A stretch of 64,000 nucleotides of DNA from Callaeas wilsoni (lineage: Eukaryota; Chordata; Aves; Passeriformes; Callaeidae): the NCBI GenBank assembly GCA_013398955.1, contig VWPU01010308.1:124001-188000 (forward strand). Direction: 5' to 3'. Positions 52,916 to 64,000 of this stretch are shown here, piece by piece. The notes under the pieces are model-generated. The model was not told where the DNA came from, did no database searches, and saw only the letters and a list, made by a program, of their open reading frames with translations. Numbering within the stretch: the stretch's first letter is position 1; the number at the start of each line of letters is the position of its first letter. The position numbers were made by a program, and so were the translations under genes.

Positions 52916-55120
52916 TTAAAAGTAAACAATGTAGCAAATATTTTATTTTCTATACAGCTCTCAGAAATTACCTGCAGGAATGTTGCCTTTTGCAGCCACA
53001 TCCCTTTGGCAATTCTGCATAATCCATCTGGGGAAGATTTCTGTTTACATTGAATTTATTTTTACTATTGCTCCAGGTCAAAACTGCAGAAAATATACTT
53101 TAAATCACAGTTTGAAATCTGTGAATCTGGGTACCTAAAGCTGCTAAATGCATAACATAGTTTGGTAAACAGTACTTTATATCTTCTCTAAATTAGATGT
53201 TACTTTTATTGATATAGCCAATGGGAGGAAAAAATCTCCCCAAAAATAAGGTTATATAGAAAGAGTAAAGTGGAAAATTTTGGGGTAGAATGAATTTTCA
53301 GGCTTTTGTGAAGTACATTAATTCATACATTTGCTGTGAAAATTAAGTTTTTCCTTATTCTCTTTATTATAAAACCTCCAAATTCCTATAAAAGAAATAA
53401 CTAAAACCTCAAATATAACTTCTACTATTTGAAATGGAATTAAATTACACATGTAAGTTGTCTATGATATGACAAGTGCTTAAAGAGCTGAAAATACCTA
53501 CCAGGACATGCTGCAAAACAGATGTGATTTTATAATTATTTCGGTTGTCTTGTATAGTCACAAATTCAGATTATCAGTAAACACACAACCATCAGGATGC
53601 TATTAAAGTTAATAATTGTGCAAGACCACCCATATTTGCAGATTACTTTTTTTTTTATGGTTTCAAACTGTGTGGGCAATTTCATGCCCAGTTCATAACT
53701 TCTACTCTCTGGAAGCACCTTCTTTGAAATACCGTCTCACATTATAAAATCAGAACATATCAGAGGTGAGACCTGGAGCACCAGACCACATTTCAGCTTG
53801 CTTGTATCACCCTGGTCATTTGGGCTGTACCATCCACGTAGGAGCCTAAACCAGGAAAACCCAAAGGAGCAAAAGGCAATGCACAAAATGCTGCACCTAG
53901 AAAACTGCAGCCTTCTGTTAGGTCTGGTGTGTAATACCTAAGGACTTCTCAAGCAGCAGGAAATACATACCTGTATTTCATACAGGTTGAATGCACTTCT
54001 GCAGTAACATGGATAGCACCATTCTGACCCTTTGACCTTTGGAAGGTGAATACATGCCTTACTCAAAGTAAATTTACAATGTAAACATATATATGGTTGA
54101 ATTTGTTCTCAAGTATTTCATGTGTGTTAGCTCCCCATAGTGATTTTCCAAGTTAAGGTAAAAATGTTCTTTTCAATGTAAAAAAAAAATTCAATTGACA
54201 TTTTTTTGTTCTTCATTGCAGAATATTGATTACATATATACCAGAAAATATCAGCAAAAGCTTACTTTTCCATAATCCTGAGCAGAAGGAGAAAAACAAA
54301 TACGTTAAAAATCTCATGAGGCTATGACTAATAACTCCACTCCTCATACATAACAGTCCTTTCAAGCAGAAAAGATAGAATTTCTCAAGGATAGGGTCAA
54401 GACAACAGAATTAATTCCCCTTTTACAGTTGAAACAGTACAAACCATATTCCAAGTGCAAGGCTCATTCCCTTGAATTGCCACCTCATATACCATGCAGA
54501 CTACAGATACATAAATCACATCTGCCAAAGGAAAACAGTAAATAAAAAAGCTCTATCAAAACGAGGCACTTCATTTTACATTTTCTTGGTGATAAAGGAA
54601 AAAGAATAATTAAAAAAAAAGGCCTCATGCCAGATGCTGGCATATTTCTAAATGACAACTAAAATATACTGGTTTTTATGGAATATGATAATAAGTAAAA
54701 CAAAAATAAGACTAATAAGAAGTAGAAGATGGATGGACATTGTCCCTATGAGTCCAGCCTGGTTTATAGAACTAAGAGAAATTATTAAAAATCATTGTTG
54801 TTTTCATTGTTTATTTGTGTGGTTCAGCCTTTCAGGAGTAATAAAAATAGAGTCAATCAGAGATAAGGTTTGTATGGTAATGAACACACACATTGCTGGT
54901 GTGCTTTTCCTTTCCAGTGAGCTTCCCTCAAAATCAAGGGAACCACATTGCCTATGACAAATACACTGCCTAGTGCTTCTAACTGGGAGGTGTAAGACTG
55001 TGTTCCAAATACATTCACGTAAACTGTGTGCATTGTGGTATTCACAAATTACAAAAATTTTGTCAAGGTCCCTTTGTTGGTAGTTAAAGAACAGGCTAGA
55101 AGAGCCAACTCAAAATACGA
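52916..55120. other. AT-rich non-coding stretch
   Basis: No gene is recognised. The 101-aa plus frame at 54652-54957 has K/I/R/S composition typical of AT-rich chance frames. Confidence 0.5.
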
Positions 55121-55455
55121 TGTAAGCAATTGTGGGCTTCCAAGCAGGGGGTCAGAGATGCAGCGAGGCAGGAGTTAGAGCGAGGAAATGAATTATTTAT
55201 TAAATTTACGATACCATTTATATATTCTAGTTCTAGAAAGCAATTGAACAGTGCTTACACTTCTCCTAGGGTGATTGGTCAAAATCTCAGACACCCACTT
55301 AGAAATGTTTTTTCCTAATATAATGTACACAAGGTCAGAAGATACCAGATATGAATGCTATTTACAAAAACCTTATCTACTGTTTACATAGCTTACACAG
55401 CAAAGGAAAAGTTCTCACAGAATGAATGCAAGAAGAGAAAATTTCCCTGCTAACA
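55121..55455 (-). mobile_element. Candidate solo LTR (about 335 bp), minus orientation
   Basis: On the minus strand a complete LTR-type promoter order is visible. A CCAAT box (attgg on plus, 55274-55278) is followed by TATATAAATGG (complement of 55214-55224), then AATAAA (complement of 55196-55201), and about 70 bases of CT-rich U5 ending ...TTGCTTACA at 55121. Taking TGTTAGCA as the 5' start puts the other end at 55455 and gives termini matching at 7 of 8 bases (TGTTAGCA / TGTAAGCA). An alternative start, TGTGAG, would end the element at 55419. No matching target duplication is visible (left atacga, right gcattt), so the right boundary is uncertain. A 62-aa plus frame within is spurious. Confidence 0.68.
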
Positions 55456-55732
55456 GCATTTCAGCATCCACAAGCAATGGCTTTAATTTTTCAAATAAAA
55501 AAATCAATATATTGAGTACACAGTTTGACCATGAATAGAATAAAGATCAAAGAGACCCATTGGGGCAAGACTGGCATTAAATCATGCCATAGTCAAGGAT
55601 GAAAGTACGTCACGGAATGGGTAACCCCTTGAATAAACCTCCTCAATTTCAGTTCAGGCTTGTAAAGGAAAATTATGCTTTTAACGTGTTCATTTTAAAG
55701 TAAATAGAATAATTGTACAATAACAAGGATTA

Positions 55733-55780
55733 GTCTTGTACTATTTTTAAATGTTTGTCTTGTATTATTTTTAAATGTTT
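55733..55780. repeat. Tandem duplication, two copies of a 24-bp unit
   Basis: The unit gtcttgta-y-tatttttaaatgttt occurs at 55733 and 55757, differing at one base (c versus t). Confidence 0.9.
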
Positions 55781-56892
55781 ATCACCTTTAAAAGTGTGAC
55801 ATGTGAAGGCTTTTTAAAGTGTGAAATATTGCCTTTTCTATTAACAAATTAAGTTTGTTTCTCTAGCTGGGTATTTTGTTATTAATTAATAATATGGCTA
55901 AACCATGAGCAAGTTTTGTGTGTAACAACTTTAATTGTTTCTATAACAAAAACAACCACTATCCTCTTCTTCTTTCATAGGAGTTAATACTTCTAAAAAT
56001 ATTACTTAGCTAAAGGTTTCCCCAAAAGGTCAATGGAAGAAGCACCTAGAAAAACCAAGGGATACAGTTTGCTTTCTCCTTATTCCCTGAGTTCTATTTT
56101 TATTTCTGTCATTAAGAACAGAAGCTCACAGCAGGTTTTCTAAAGCCACCAGGTGAAATTTAGTGGGGTGACTTTACCTGGACCAGTCCACGTGGAGAGC
56201 TGATTGACAGCCACAGTACGTGCTCTGCAGAGCGGGTGGCAAAGGCCATTAGTGCCTGCTTTTCTTCACGCCGCCCTTCCACAGCAGGGCCCCTGGCTTG
56301 TGCCTGCAATTAGTCCATAAATAAATTATTGATCTGTCACTTCTGAGTTCACTCTGTATTCTAGTCTTGAAATCTCAGTGTTCTCAAATACATCCTAGGG
56401 ATTACTAAATTTGTAGAGTAACAAAAAAATTGTTACTACATATAAATCCAGATATTTTTAAAATACCTCTGTCAATTTGGCACTTTCCTGTCCAGAATTA
56501 GACTAAGAAATTACTTCGCAGTTTTTGAATGAAACATATTTCCCATCTCTTGACCAAGGAGTTACAAATAATAGAGATAAGCAAATAAATCACTGTCGTG
56601 CCAATGCGCATGACGAACTTTCATCTGCCTATAACAACAACCATTACTTACTTGATATCTACAGAAACATCACAACGTCTATTTTGCTAAAAAAATGCTG
56701 CAACAATCTAGCTAAATATCAGTTTTATTGTAACTCACTGGAAATGGTGGCCCAGGAAAGGTCCCAGAACAAGGACAAGAGAGCCAGATTAGGGTAAAAT
56801 ATAATTGAATAAATGACTCCGAATTACAGCTGAAATATCTGTGTATGCAACATCTGTAGGAGAGTTATATCTGTATACACAATTACATTTAA

Positions 56893-56949
56893 TTTCCATA
56901 TATAATATTACATTACTGTCTAAAAACACAGACAAATTGTATATGGAAA
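56893..56949. repeat. Inverted repeat with 10-bp perfect arms
   Basis: tttccatata at 56893-56902 is the exact reverse complement of tatatggaaa at 56940-56949. The 37-bp spacer itself has a short gtct...agac pairing. The arms are AT-rich and lie in a TATA-rich region, so chance is possible. Confidence 0.6.
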
Positions 56950-57698
56950 AATATATGTGGTCTGTATATGGAGTATGTGTAGAAATATTGTGTGTTTAGA
57001 AAACAGTTCTATAAATACCTATAACAATAGAAATATATCTAGAAATATATACAAAATCATATTTCTGTATATAAAGAAACCATAAGCAGAATCAGACAGA
57101 AAAAATATGAAAGAAAAAATAATGCACAACAGAAATCTGACAAATAGACACCATCAGGTAATGGGGGAGAAAAACGAAAAGTGATACAAGACTGCACTGC
57201 TTCAGTATCAAAAATAAAATTTAATCTGTAAAGCTGGAGAAGTTTCCAGATCAAGGAACAAGGTAACTGTTTACTTGCTTTGTTATTTCTATTATTTTCC
57301 ATCACTCCAGTTTTTTTAATTCTCTTCCTTTCCCTTCTCACCTTTAATAGAGCAAATAATATCACTTTCTTTCCTTTCTATTTTTTCCACATTTTTGATA
57401 CGTAGTTTGATTTTTAAACCCAGACATCACAGTTCAGTTATTTTTTTTTTTAATACTTTGTGCTTAGTTCTTTTAGTTATAAAAACCAATATGATTATCC
57501 TTTTTCTATTTTGTGAAATGTCATTAAAAAACCAATCATCAGTCTCAACCAATTTAATGTTCCTCAGAGCACTTCTGGGTCATAAAAAAGCCTATAAAAT
57601 TTATTAACATTTACCTCACTTATCGCTCTTCTTTTGTTTTGTACAACTTAACTCACAATAAACGTGAGTTATTCAAAATCAAAATCCCTTGTTTGTTA

Positions 57699-57724
57699 TT
57701 CTTCTTTTTCTTTTTCTTCTTCCT
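57699..57724. repeat. Pyrimidine (TTC / TTTTTC) simple repeat
   Basis: A short polypyrimidine microsatellite-like run. Confidence 0.65.
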
Positions 57725-60550
57725 TATGTAGCCACCTTTTTCTAGAATCTACAACTTGGTGCAAAAATTAACTAAATAAACTAAGAATTTCTGTAATCTT
57801 GGTCTGCACAAGCTGCACTTGGCTACTTTTCATTGGTATTGCCCTACTTCAGCAGGTTTTGTAAGTATTGGAGCAGCCTGACTGCAGCGTTTATAGTCAG
57901 ATATCTTTTTCCTGAAAGAATATAATGACTTTCGCATAAATCTTTTTTCCATTAAAATATATCAACAAGAAGCTAGTGCTTGAAAAAGATATTGCTTGAA
58001 ATACTCCAGTGCTTTCCAATCAAAAGTGCCTGGCCTCTTTTTGTGCTTCACAGCTAAAATGTTGAAACATTCATCATAAGTCATCAATAGAGGCTGCTGG
58101 CATTTTGTAGATACAGCTGTTTTACCCCAATTTTGAACTTTTTGGAACATAGTCAAACTTAACGAAAGCTGTATTTTTTCTCAGTATTCTGATTGTAAAC
58201 AACTTCAGATGATTCTTTCAATAGCCCACTGCTTGCGAGAGTCAGATAACTCTTGTAGTCCTTCCCCAGGCTTCTCTTTCCATAGTGCCTGCTCTAGGAA
58301 TGCCACCGGTAACAACTGCTGAAGAAAGAGAAGCAAACCAAGACAGTGAGCATCACTCTTGGCGAGGTGAATGCAGGAGGGCACTGGGTAAATGGGGAAA
58401 AGAGTAAGAAAATAAAGTGGGACTATCACACAAGGGTGTGTCAGGGGGCTGGAAAGTGAGTAGGATGAAAGCAGAGGCTGATCTCCTTCCCTGAAAGGAG
58501 GGAAGAAAACCTGAAACTGTGCTATGGAAAAGGAAAGAAAAGAAAGGCATATGACTCTGTGATGACATACAATCAACAAGTTCCCAATGATACTGTTTAT
58601 TCTTGCCAATGGGATCCAAAAAAAAAAATCAAAACCAAAAACTCATAATGAGGCTTGTGAGTTAGAGCTTATTATTTTTGAACACTTTACTCACCCTGTC
58701 AACATTCTCTCCTGGTCACAAAATACACTGGAAGGCTGTAACACTGTACGGAATTAAATATTTGTGAGCTTTGGGCTCTTCTGAGTTGTACTCTATTGAT
58801 AGCACATCTAGATGCTCTTCGGATAGTTCAGGAACAAAAGCATAACACTTGTCACATCAAAACCCAAGACTACCAAGTTCTAAGGAGACAGAAAGCAAGA
58901 TTTTTGGCCAGCACTACTAAATGTCATTTTTGAACACAGTTGGAAGTCTTGCCCAGACAGTCTGTAGTACTTCTGAAGCCAAGGCATACTTTTATGACTT
59001 AAATGGGATCAAAGTGAACCTGAATTTAACTCCAGTTTTGAAGCATAATTAAAAGTCTGAACCTCAGTAACCACTTGCTCACATTGGTAAGGCAGAGGAC
59101 AAAATATCATTTTTCCTTTTGTTCAGGCTATAAGAATAATTTTACACTCAGTCCCTCAAGAATTGTTCAATTTCTTAAATGCTTGGAGGACTAAAGCTAA
59201 AGACATGGTATCTTTCTCTAAGACGTCATAACTTCGAAATTCAGTGTTGATTTTTAAGTACGGAATTACTACAGCCAGAATTGAAGCAAATTGGTCTTTG
59301 GCAGGTTGTTTTCAGTCTCATTTAACGGTAGCTATGGCAACAGAGTTCTGCAATTATCAATCATGAGTTCTATTGAGATAAATAAAGACATAAACTGCCT
59401 TGTTTTTTATTACATCTGCATAATTAAGAGCTAATCACAAGAATTTTAAAGGGATCTTTGCATTATTGAATTTTTAATCATGTAATAGCATTGATTTTTA
59501 GGTAGATGTTTAACTGCAGTCTGAAAATACATTACTAGCAGAGATAATTGTCTCAGTTTGAATAGCCACTGCAAAAGTTTCACCAGCTGGGAGGAATCTG
59601 AACCTATGAAAATTACTTCAGTTTTGGTTAAGAACCTGTATGACAAATACGGGGAAGAAAAGTAATATGGGTTATATTACTATGCAAAATCAAAGACAAG
59701 TTTCTAAAGTGGTAAGTTGTGAAAGAGCTGTATTAGCTGCAGTATTCTTTAATAGGCTACTGGTGATAAACACTGTGATATTTTAAGTTATTGCTAATGA
59801 CTTAGCCTAGTACTTAACAAATTTTATAATAGTCAAGAAACTACAGATCATTGTTGCTATATGTGAAAATTTTACCTTTCAAAATAGATCTGTTGCATCC
59901 AAAGTCTTGTGTGTATCTAAAATTTTATTTCAACTTCTGTTTGTGACTGCATGACCCTGCTCATTTATTATGCTTGAATTTATAAAAGGCTCCATAGGGT
60001 GAAAAATGCACACTTCTTGTTAAACTTTCAAAGATACCTTCTTAGCTGTGATATGCAGAAGTAGTTTTTTTAACCTCTGTATTTTCCTCATTACTTGTAG
60101 CCCTGTAAATATTTATAATACCCAGTACTATAAGTATCAGCACTAAAAAATATTAGTGCGGTTCTGTGCCTTAAGCAAAAAAAAAAAAATTTACTCCAGA
60201 TAAATTTAAAAGATCATCACCTAATAGGACACTGTTTTATAGAGACTAAAAAAAGCATCCGGTTTGAGTATTTTGAATTCTTGTTTGTTTCTTAGAGAAA
60301 AATAGAATTTCTATGTAGTCTGTCTGTTTCTCAGATGCCGAAAACTGAATACCAAAAGTCAAAGTTAAAATCTAGGGTATGTTCCAAAGATGCAAGTCGA
60401 TATCACATGCAATCCCAAGCTAACTTTAACCATCCTAGCTTGGATAATAAAAGGAACATAGACGAGGTGCCAGAGCCTTCAAAGTTACTTCCATAAACAT
60501 GCTCAGATAAAGTCCTCATCACCTAGACCACTGCTGAAATTAAGATATAA

Positions 60551-60580
60551 TTTTAAAGTTGATATAGTTTTAAAGTTGAT
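60551..60580. repeat. Short tandem repeat, period 17
   Basis: The motif ttttaaagttgat occurs at 60551 and again at 60568. It is a small local duplication. Confidence 0.75.
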
Positions 60581-61651
60581 CCTCTTTTAAACCAGAGCTT
60601 TTCATTTTATCTCTGCTGCACTCCTACCTGCCCATTCAATTACATCTTGAGGGAGAAAACTACATTAGCAGAGAGGCGCTATTCAATCGTCCTTGAACAT
60701 TTTAGCTTCAAGTGAAAACAACGGATTTGTTTCCTTCCTCTCTAACATTGTGAAAATTGGGAAAACACACACAAGTATGAGCAGGTCTTATCCATATATA
60801 CTGTTAGAGAGACAATAGGTCTTTTGAGTGATTTAGAGACATTCTCTTGCTGAAGAACTGCCCCATTTGCTGCTAAAAAGCAAGCACTGTTCAAGGCACA
60901 ACTGAGAACACTGTTGAGCTGAGCACATGATTAATACCAGTGGCTCTTGACACAACTCTTCCTTTCAGAAAAGTGTATGGTTGTTAAGAAATAAATTCAC
61001 CTTGCACTTTTATTGATCTTCTTAGCCTTTGCTGCTTGCAATTCATGGCTAATAAATGGCTATAAGTGATTGTTTAGGGAACGTCAAGGCTTCTGTTTTC
61101 AGATACACACATTTAGTCAAACACACAAAACATGAAAGCTTTACACAAGGCTGGAAGACATCAAGCCAGAAAGAAAAATTTCAAATGTCTTTGATAAAAA
61201 AAAAATCACTCAAATAATGCTTGTCAAGACACAATAGCACCTATTACTCCTGAACTCATTCAATATTTAGCCCATCAACACAGTTGAACCCAGTTATTGC
61301 TGTATTATACATAAATTCTGCCATATCACTAATACTTTAGCTGAACAATTTCAAGGTAAAGACTTCATCACAATTAAAACACAAGTCTCAGGGCAATTCA
61401 CACGAAGAAATAATGTTTCAAAAGTAATTGGTTGGCCACTTAATACCCTCTACACCTGCAGACTCATTTTAGAGCTCCAAGACATTTTCACTGCGTTGAA
61501 AATCTTTTAGCTAGTTTTGATTGCTAGCTTTATTTCCAAGGAATAAAAGCACAGAAATATTTAAGATTTTATTCATTATTTCCCACCAACTTCCATTTCC
61601 AGTTCCTTGAGTTTCCACTTGATATTAAAATTAAGCAGTCAGCACAGCTTT

Positions 61652-61719
61652 AGAGAAGAGAGAAAGATAGAGAAAGAAAGAGAAAGACAGAGAGAAACAC
61701 AGAGAGAAACAAAGAGAAA
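61652..61719. repeat. Purine-rich GA simple repeat
   Basis: About 68 bp of gagaaa/gaaaga-type units with few interruptions (single c or t). It gives a spurious 86-aa frame rich in K, E and R. Such polypurine tracts can adopt triplex structure. Confidence 0.9.
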
Positions 61720-62616
61720 TCCAACAGGAACACCTAGACTGTTACTTGCACATTTATTTAATCTTCCCTTGGTGTTCCACACACCTGTTTTGGAATACAT
61801 TTTAATTGCCATAAATCTGTGTCTCAAATGCACGTGGTTCAGCTTCGGTAAAATATCACAACAGTGACAGAGAAATATGACAGTCTATATAGTCTGCTGT
61901 TGTACTGAATTAAATTAACTTTCAATTTTAGTCTCCTTTACCATTATTTACTTAAATTCAGAAACACTCACAACATTTAGGGCAAAAGGGTCGTCTGTGA
62001 TCAACTGTGCAGATTCCTAGGAATTCCAAACATGAAGCAAGAGTAGAATACGCAATAGAAACCTGTAATGCAGATAGGGGATACACAGTGCAGGTCAGAA
62101 GTCTGCCATGGGGACATAGTGGGAGCCCAGTGATAAAGTATATATCCATTTCATAGTATTGCATGGAAATCTTCCAGCAAAATTAGATTGCACATTTCAG
62201 TGATGAACTACGGGGAAAAAATAATAACCATCATGTGGCACACACAAACTGAAGAATGGAGGCAGTTCTCAAACAGGCATACTTAAAATTTGCAGGAAGG
62301 GAACATTGATCCTTACTATGATTTCACTACCTTAAAATTCCAATCCCACAGAACTTTCATAAATTGAGAGCTGGGAGCTTTTTTAGATTTGTTTTTCACT
62401 TGAGAGTTCCCATGATTTTTGAATCATAATTCTTTCACAATATTTATTAATAATATTATCCTTTTTAATCATGAGGAGTTCATATTAACATCTTTTTCCC
62501 TTCTCCCCCCTCTTATCACATTGAATCTCATCTTAAAATAGCTCTTATACTGCCATAAACATTACTGAAACGGGTCTTTTGCACATATATTGAATTTCAT
62601 TTTCTATGCAGTTTTA

Positions 62617-62620
62617 TGTA
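62617..62620. repeat. Putative 4-bp target-site duplication, left copy
   Basis: tgta directly precedes the LTR start and is matched by 63269-63272. Confidence 0.5.
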
Positions 62621-63268
62621 TGTGCCGGTTTGGACACAAATCCGGGAGGAAACAACCCAAGAGGGGCATCTCTCTCTCTCTCTCCTGCCTGCCAGGCAAG
62701 CAGGCCCCGGCAGCACCTCAGCCACGGGTTCGGGAAAATAATTTCTCGAGTGAAAGTGAAAAAAATTATTTAGTTAACAAAACAGAGTCCCCTGCTGTCA
62801 CGGGAAAAAAGGATATTGAAACCCCCTCCCCTGTCCCCTAAAAGAGGACTATGGATTTTAGAGTTCTTTCTATAGGTAAAACCTGCAGTCCTGAGCTGGG
62901 CCGGGCCAGGCAGGCAGGGTCCGACAATCCCCCTTGGAGGGTCCCGCCGAGCAGGTCCGGAGATGACAGCCGGTCTCAGATGAAAAGCAAGCCAAACACG
63001 GTCCAAAAAGGAAAAGAAGCCGCTGAGGCAGATCACAGCCCCTTCTCCGCTGAAAGCCGAAGAGACTAGGGAGCAAAAGTCCTCCAACCAACCAAATGTT
63101 GTCAGAATCGGGAGAAAAAAGAATGCAAAACATTCTAGATGCAAGGTCAAGCTGGCCGCTTTGAAGAGTTCTCTCGGCTTCTCTCTCCCCCCGTTGCAAT
63201 TTAAAGGTACACTAGAGATCAAGCAGGCGATGGGGAATACAGTATGGTCATAGAATCACCCCAAGACA
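62621..63268. mobile_element. Solo LTR of an endogenous retrovirus (648 bp), passerine-like family
   Basis: The element begins TGTGCCGGTTTGG and ends CACCCCAAGACA. The reverse complement of the end, TGTCTTGGGG, matches the start at the TGT and GG positions. It is flanked by tgta on both sides (62617-62620 and 63269-63272), a 4-bp duplication as made by gamma-type retroviral integrases. G+C and CpG are far above the surroundings, with sharp edges. A (TC)n run lies at about 62669-62686. I recall a very abundant passerine LTR family with a TGTCCCGGTTTG-type start, but cannot confirm membership here. No clear TATA or AATAAA was found, so strand is left open. The 150- and 109-aa minus frames and 83- and 72-aa plus frames are within the LTR and not genes. 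No internal retroviral genes are present. Confidence 0.78.
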
Positions 63269-63272
63269 TGTA
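63269..63272. repeat. Putative 4-bp target-site duplication, right copy
   Basis: tgta immediately follows the CA terminus of the 648-bp LTR. Confidence 0.5.
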
Positions 63273-64000
63273 TTAACCCACATTATGAAAAACTTTGCAA
63301 AATCACTCTTAAAATGAAGACTTTGAGGTAGTCAGAACTCTCTCAGTGTACGTTTGTAAACTGTCTGTTGGATCTGTAACAGCTAAAGGTATGACACAGC
63401 TGTAAAGGAAATGTCAAATACTTTTTAAATCATAGTAATGATAGTATTGAGCAGCTTTTCTAACTGAGGTAAGCTGAGCAGAACGTTTTCTTGGTGCCAC
63501 TGACACTTTGATAATCTGTTTTGAACTGGAAAATATGAATCTTACCGTAAAAATCAAAGTCGTGCCTTTAACCAAAATAAAAAATTCACTTCCAATATTT
63601 TCGTCTCACAAACACAGCATATCTTACAAAATGGTTCACCAGAATGTAACTGGGATAGGAAAAGCTACAGGCTAAAGAAAATTAGAAAATAGTATTTTGG
63701 ATAGCAGATAAAAGAGAGAAATCAAGATACAAAACAATCATTGGTATCTTAAGGCTGACTAGTTCATTTTGACATACTAAAAATTAAGAAAATATTTAAT
63801 TAAAACAAATTCTTAGACCTCTCTAATAGTTTCTTCCAATTCTTGAATTTTATAGACATTCTTTAGCAACCTCAATGAAAGATACTAACTTCTTGCTAAT
63901 GTCAACAATTTTTTTTATTTTTCATCTGAAACTGAAATAGGTATATGTGGACAATCAGGTAAACAGATCATGGCAATGCTTAGGTGTTTTGGGGTATAAC
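63273..64000. other. AT-rich non-coding stretch
   Basis: No gene or repeat is recognised. Confidence 0.6.

Larger units (their letters stand above)
55456..62616. other. AT-rich non-coding stretch
   Basis: About 7.1 kb without a supportable gene. It holds a tandem duplication, an inverted repeat and simple repeats listed separately. It also has a GC-richer, compositionally complex piece at 56150-56310. Two minus-strand frames (134 aa at 58205-58609 and 64 aa at 57962-58156) have protein-like stretches but no recognised family. Confidence 0.5.

Noticed and set aside
62770..63222. 150-aa minus-strand frame, the longest in the window
   Set aside because: It lies wholly inside the 648-bp LTR and owes its length to GC content. 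LTRs of this kind do not encode a protein there.

Overview
The window reads as gene-poor, AT-rich intergenic or intronic DNA from a bird, probably a passerine. The bird call rests on several degraded CR1 (chicken-repeat 1) LINE fragments. They carry the diagnostic 3' end (ccttccaacnnaaacnattctatgatt-type), and one keeps a recognisable remnant of the CR1 ORF2 C-terminus. There are also short retroviral solo LTRs of avian type, and I see no Alu-, B1- or L1-like mammalian repeats. The passerine hint comes from the 648-bp LTR near the right end, which resembles an LTR family I associate with passerine genomes. That is a memory-based impression, not a search result.

Layout. Positions 1-4.4 kb hold a minus-strand CR1 fragment, a clean solo LTR (3303-3650, minus strand) with a perfect 6-bp target duplication, and next to it a GC-rich segment with LTR-like promoter geometry. 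From 4.4 to 10.9 kb the DNA is AT-rich, with one short candidate protein-coding exon (7844-7920, plus strand). From 10.9 to 13.2 kb there are two CR1 fragments in opposite orientation. From 13 to 32 kb it is mostly featureless, with a small tandem duplication near 23.0 kb and a CpG-dense 250-bp patch at 28.54-28.79 kb. From 32.6 to 40.4 kb lie three more CR1 fragments and a candidate 322-bp LTR (36429-36750, plus strand). From 40 to 55 kb the DNA is again AT-rich with simple repeats, a palindromic alternating purine-pyrimidine tract (about 41.34 kb) and weak CR1 scraps. A further minus-strand LTR (55121-55455) has CCAAT, TATA and AATAAA in proper order. The right end holds the 648-bp LTR (62621-63268).

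Coding content. No long ORF shows convincing coding character; the longest is 150 aa and lies in the 63-kb LTR. I could not identify any gene, so no gene symbols are given. I see no tRNA, rRNA, CRISPR or bacterial feature, and I did not find a new multi-gene system. The best-supported discoveries are the LTR insertions, read from termini, duplications and promoter order. The most worthwhile unknowns are the 77-bp candidate exon, the CpG-dense patch at 28.6 kb and the GC-rich LTR-like segment at 3.7-4.4 kb.
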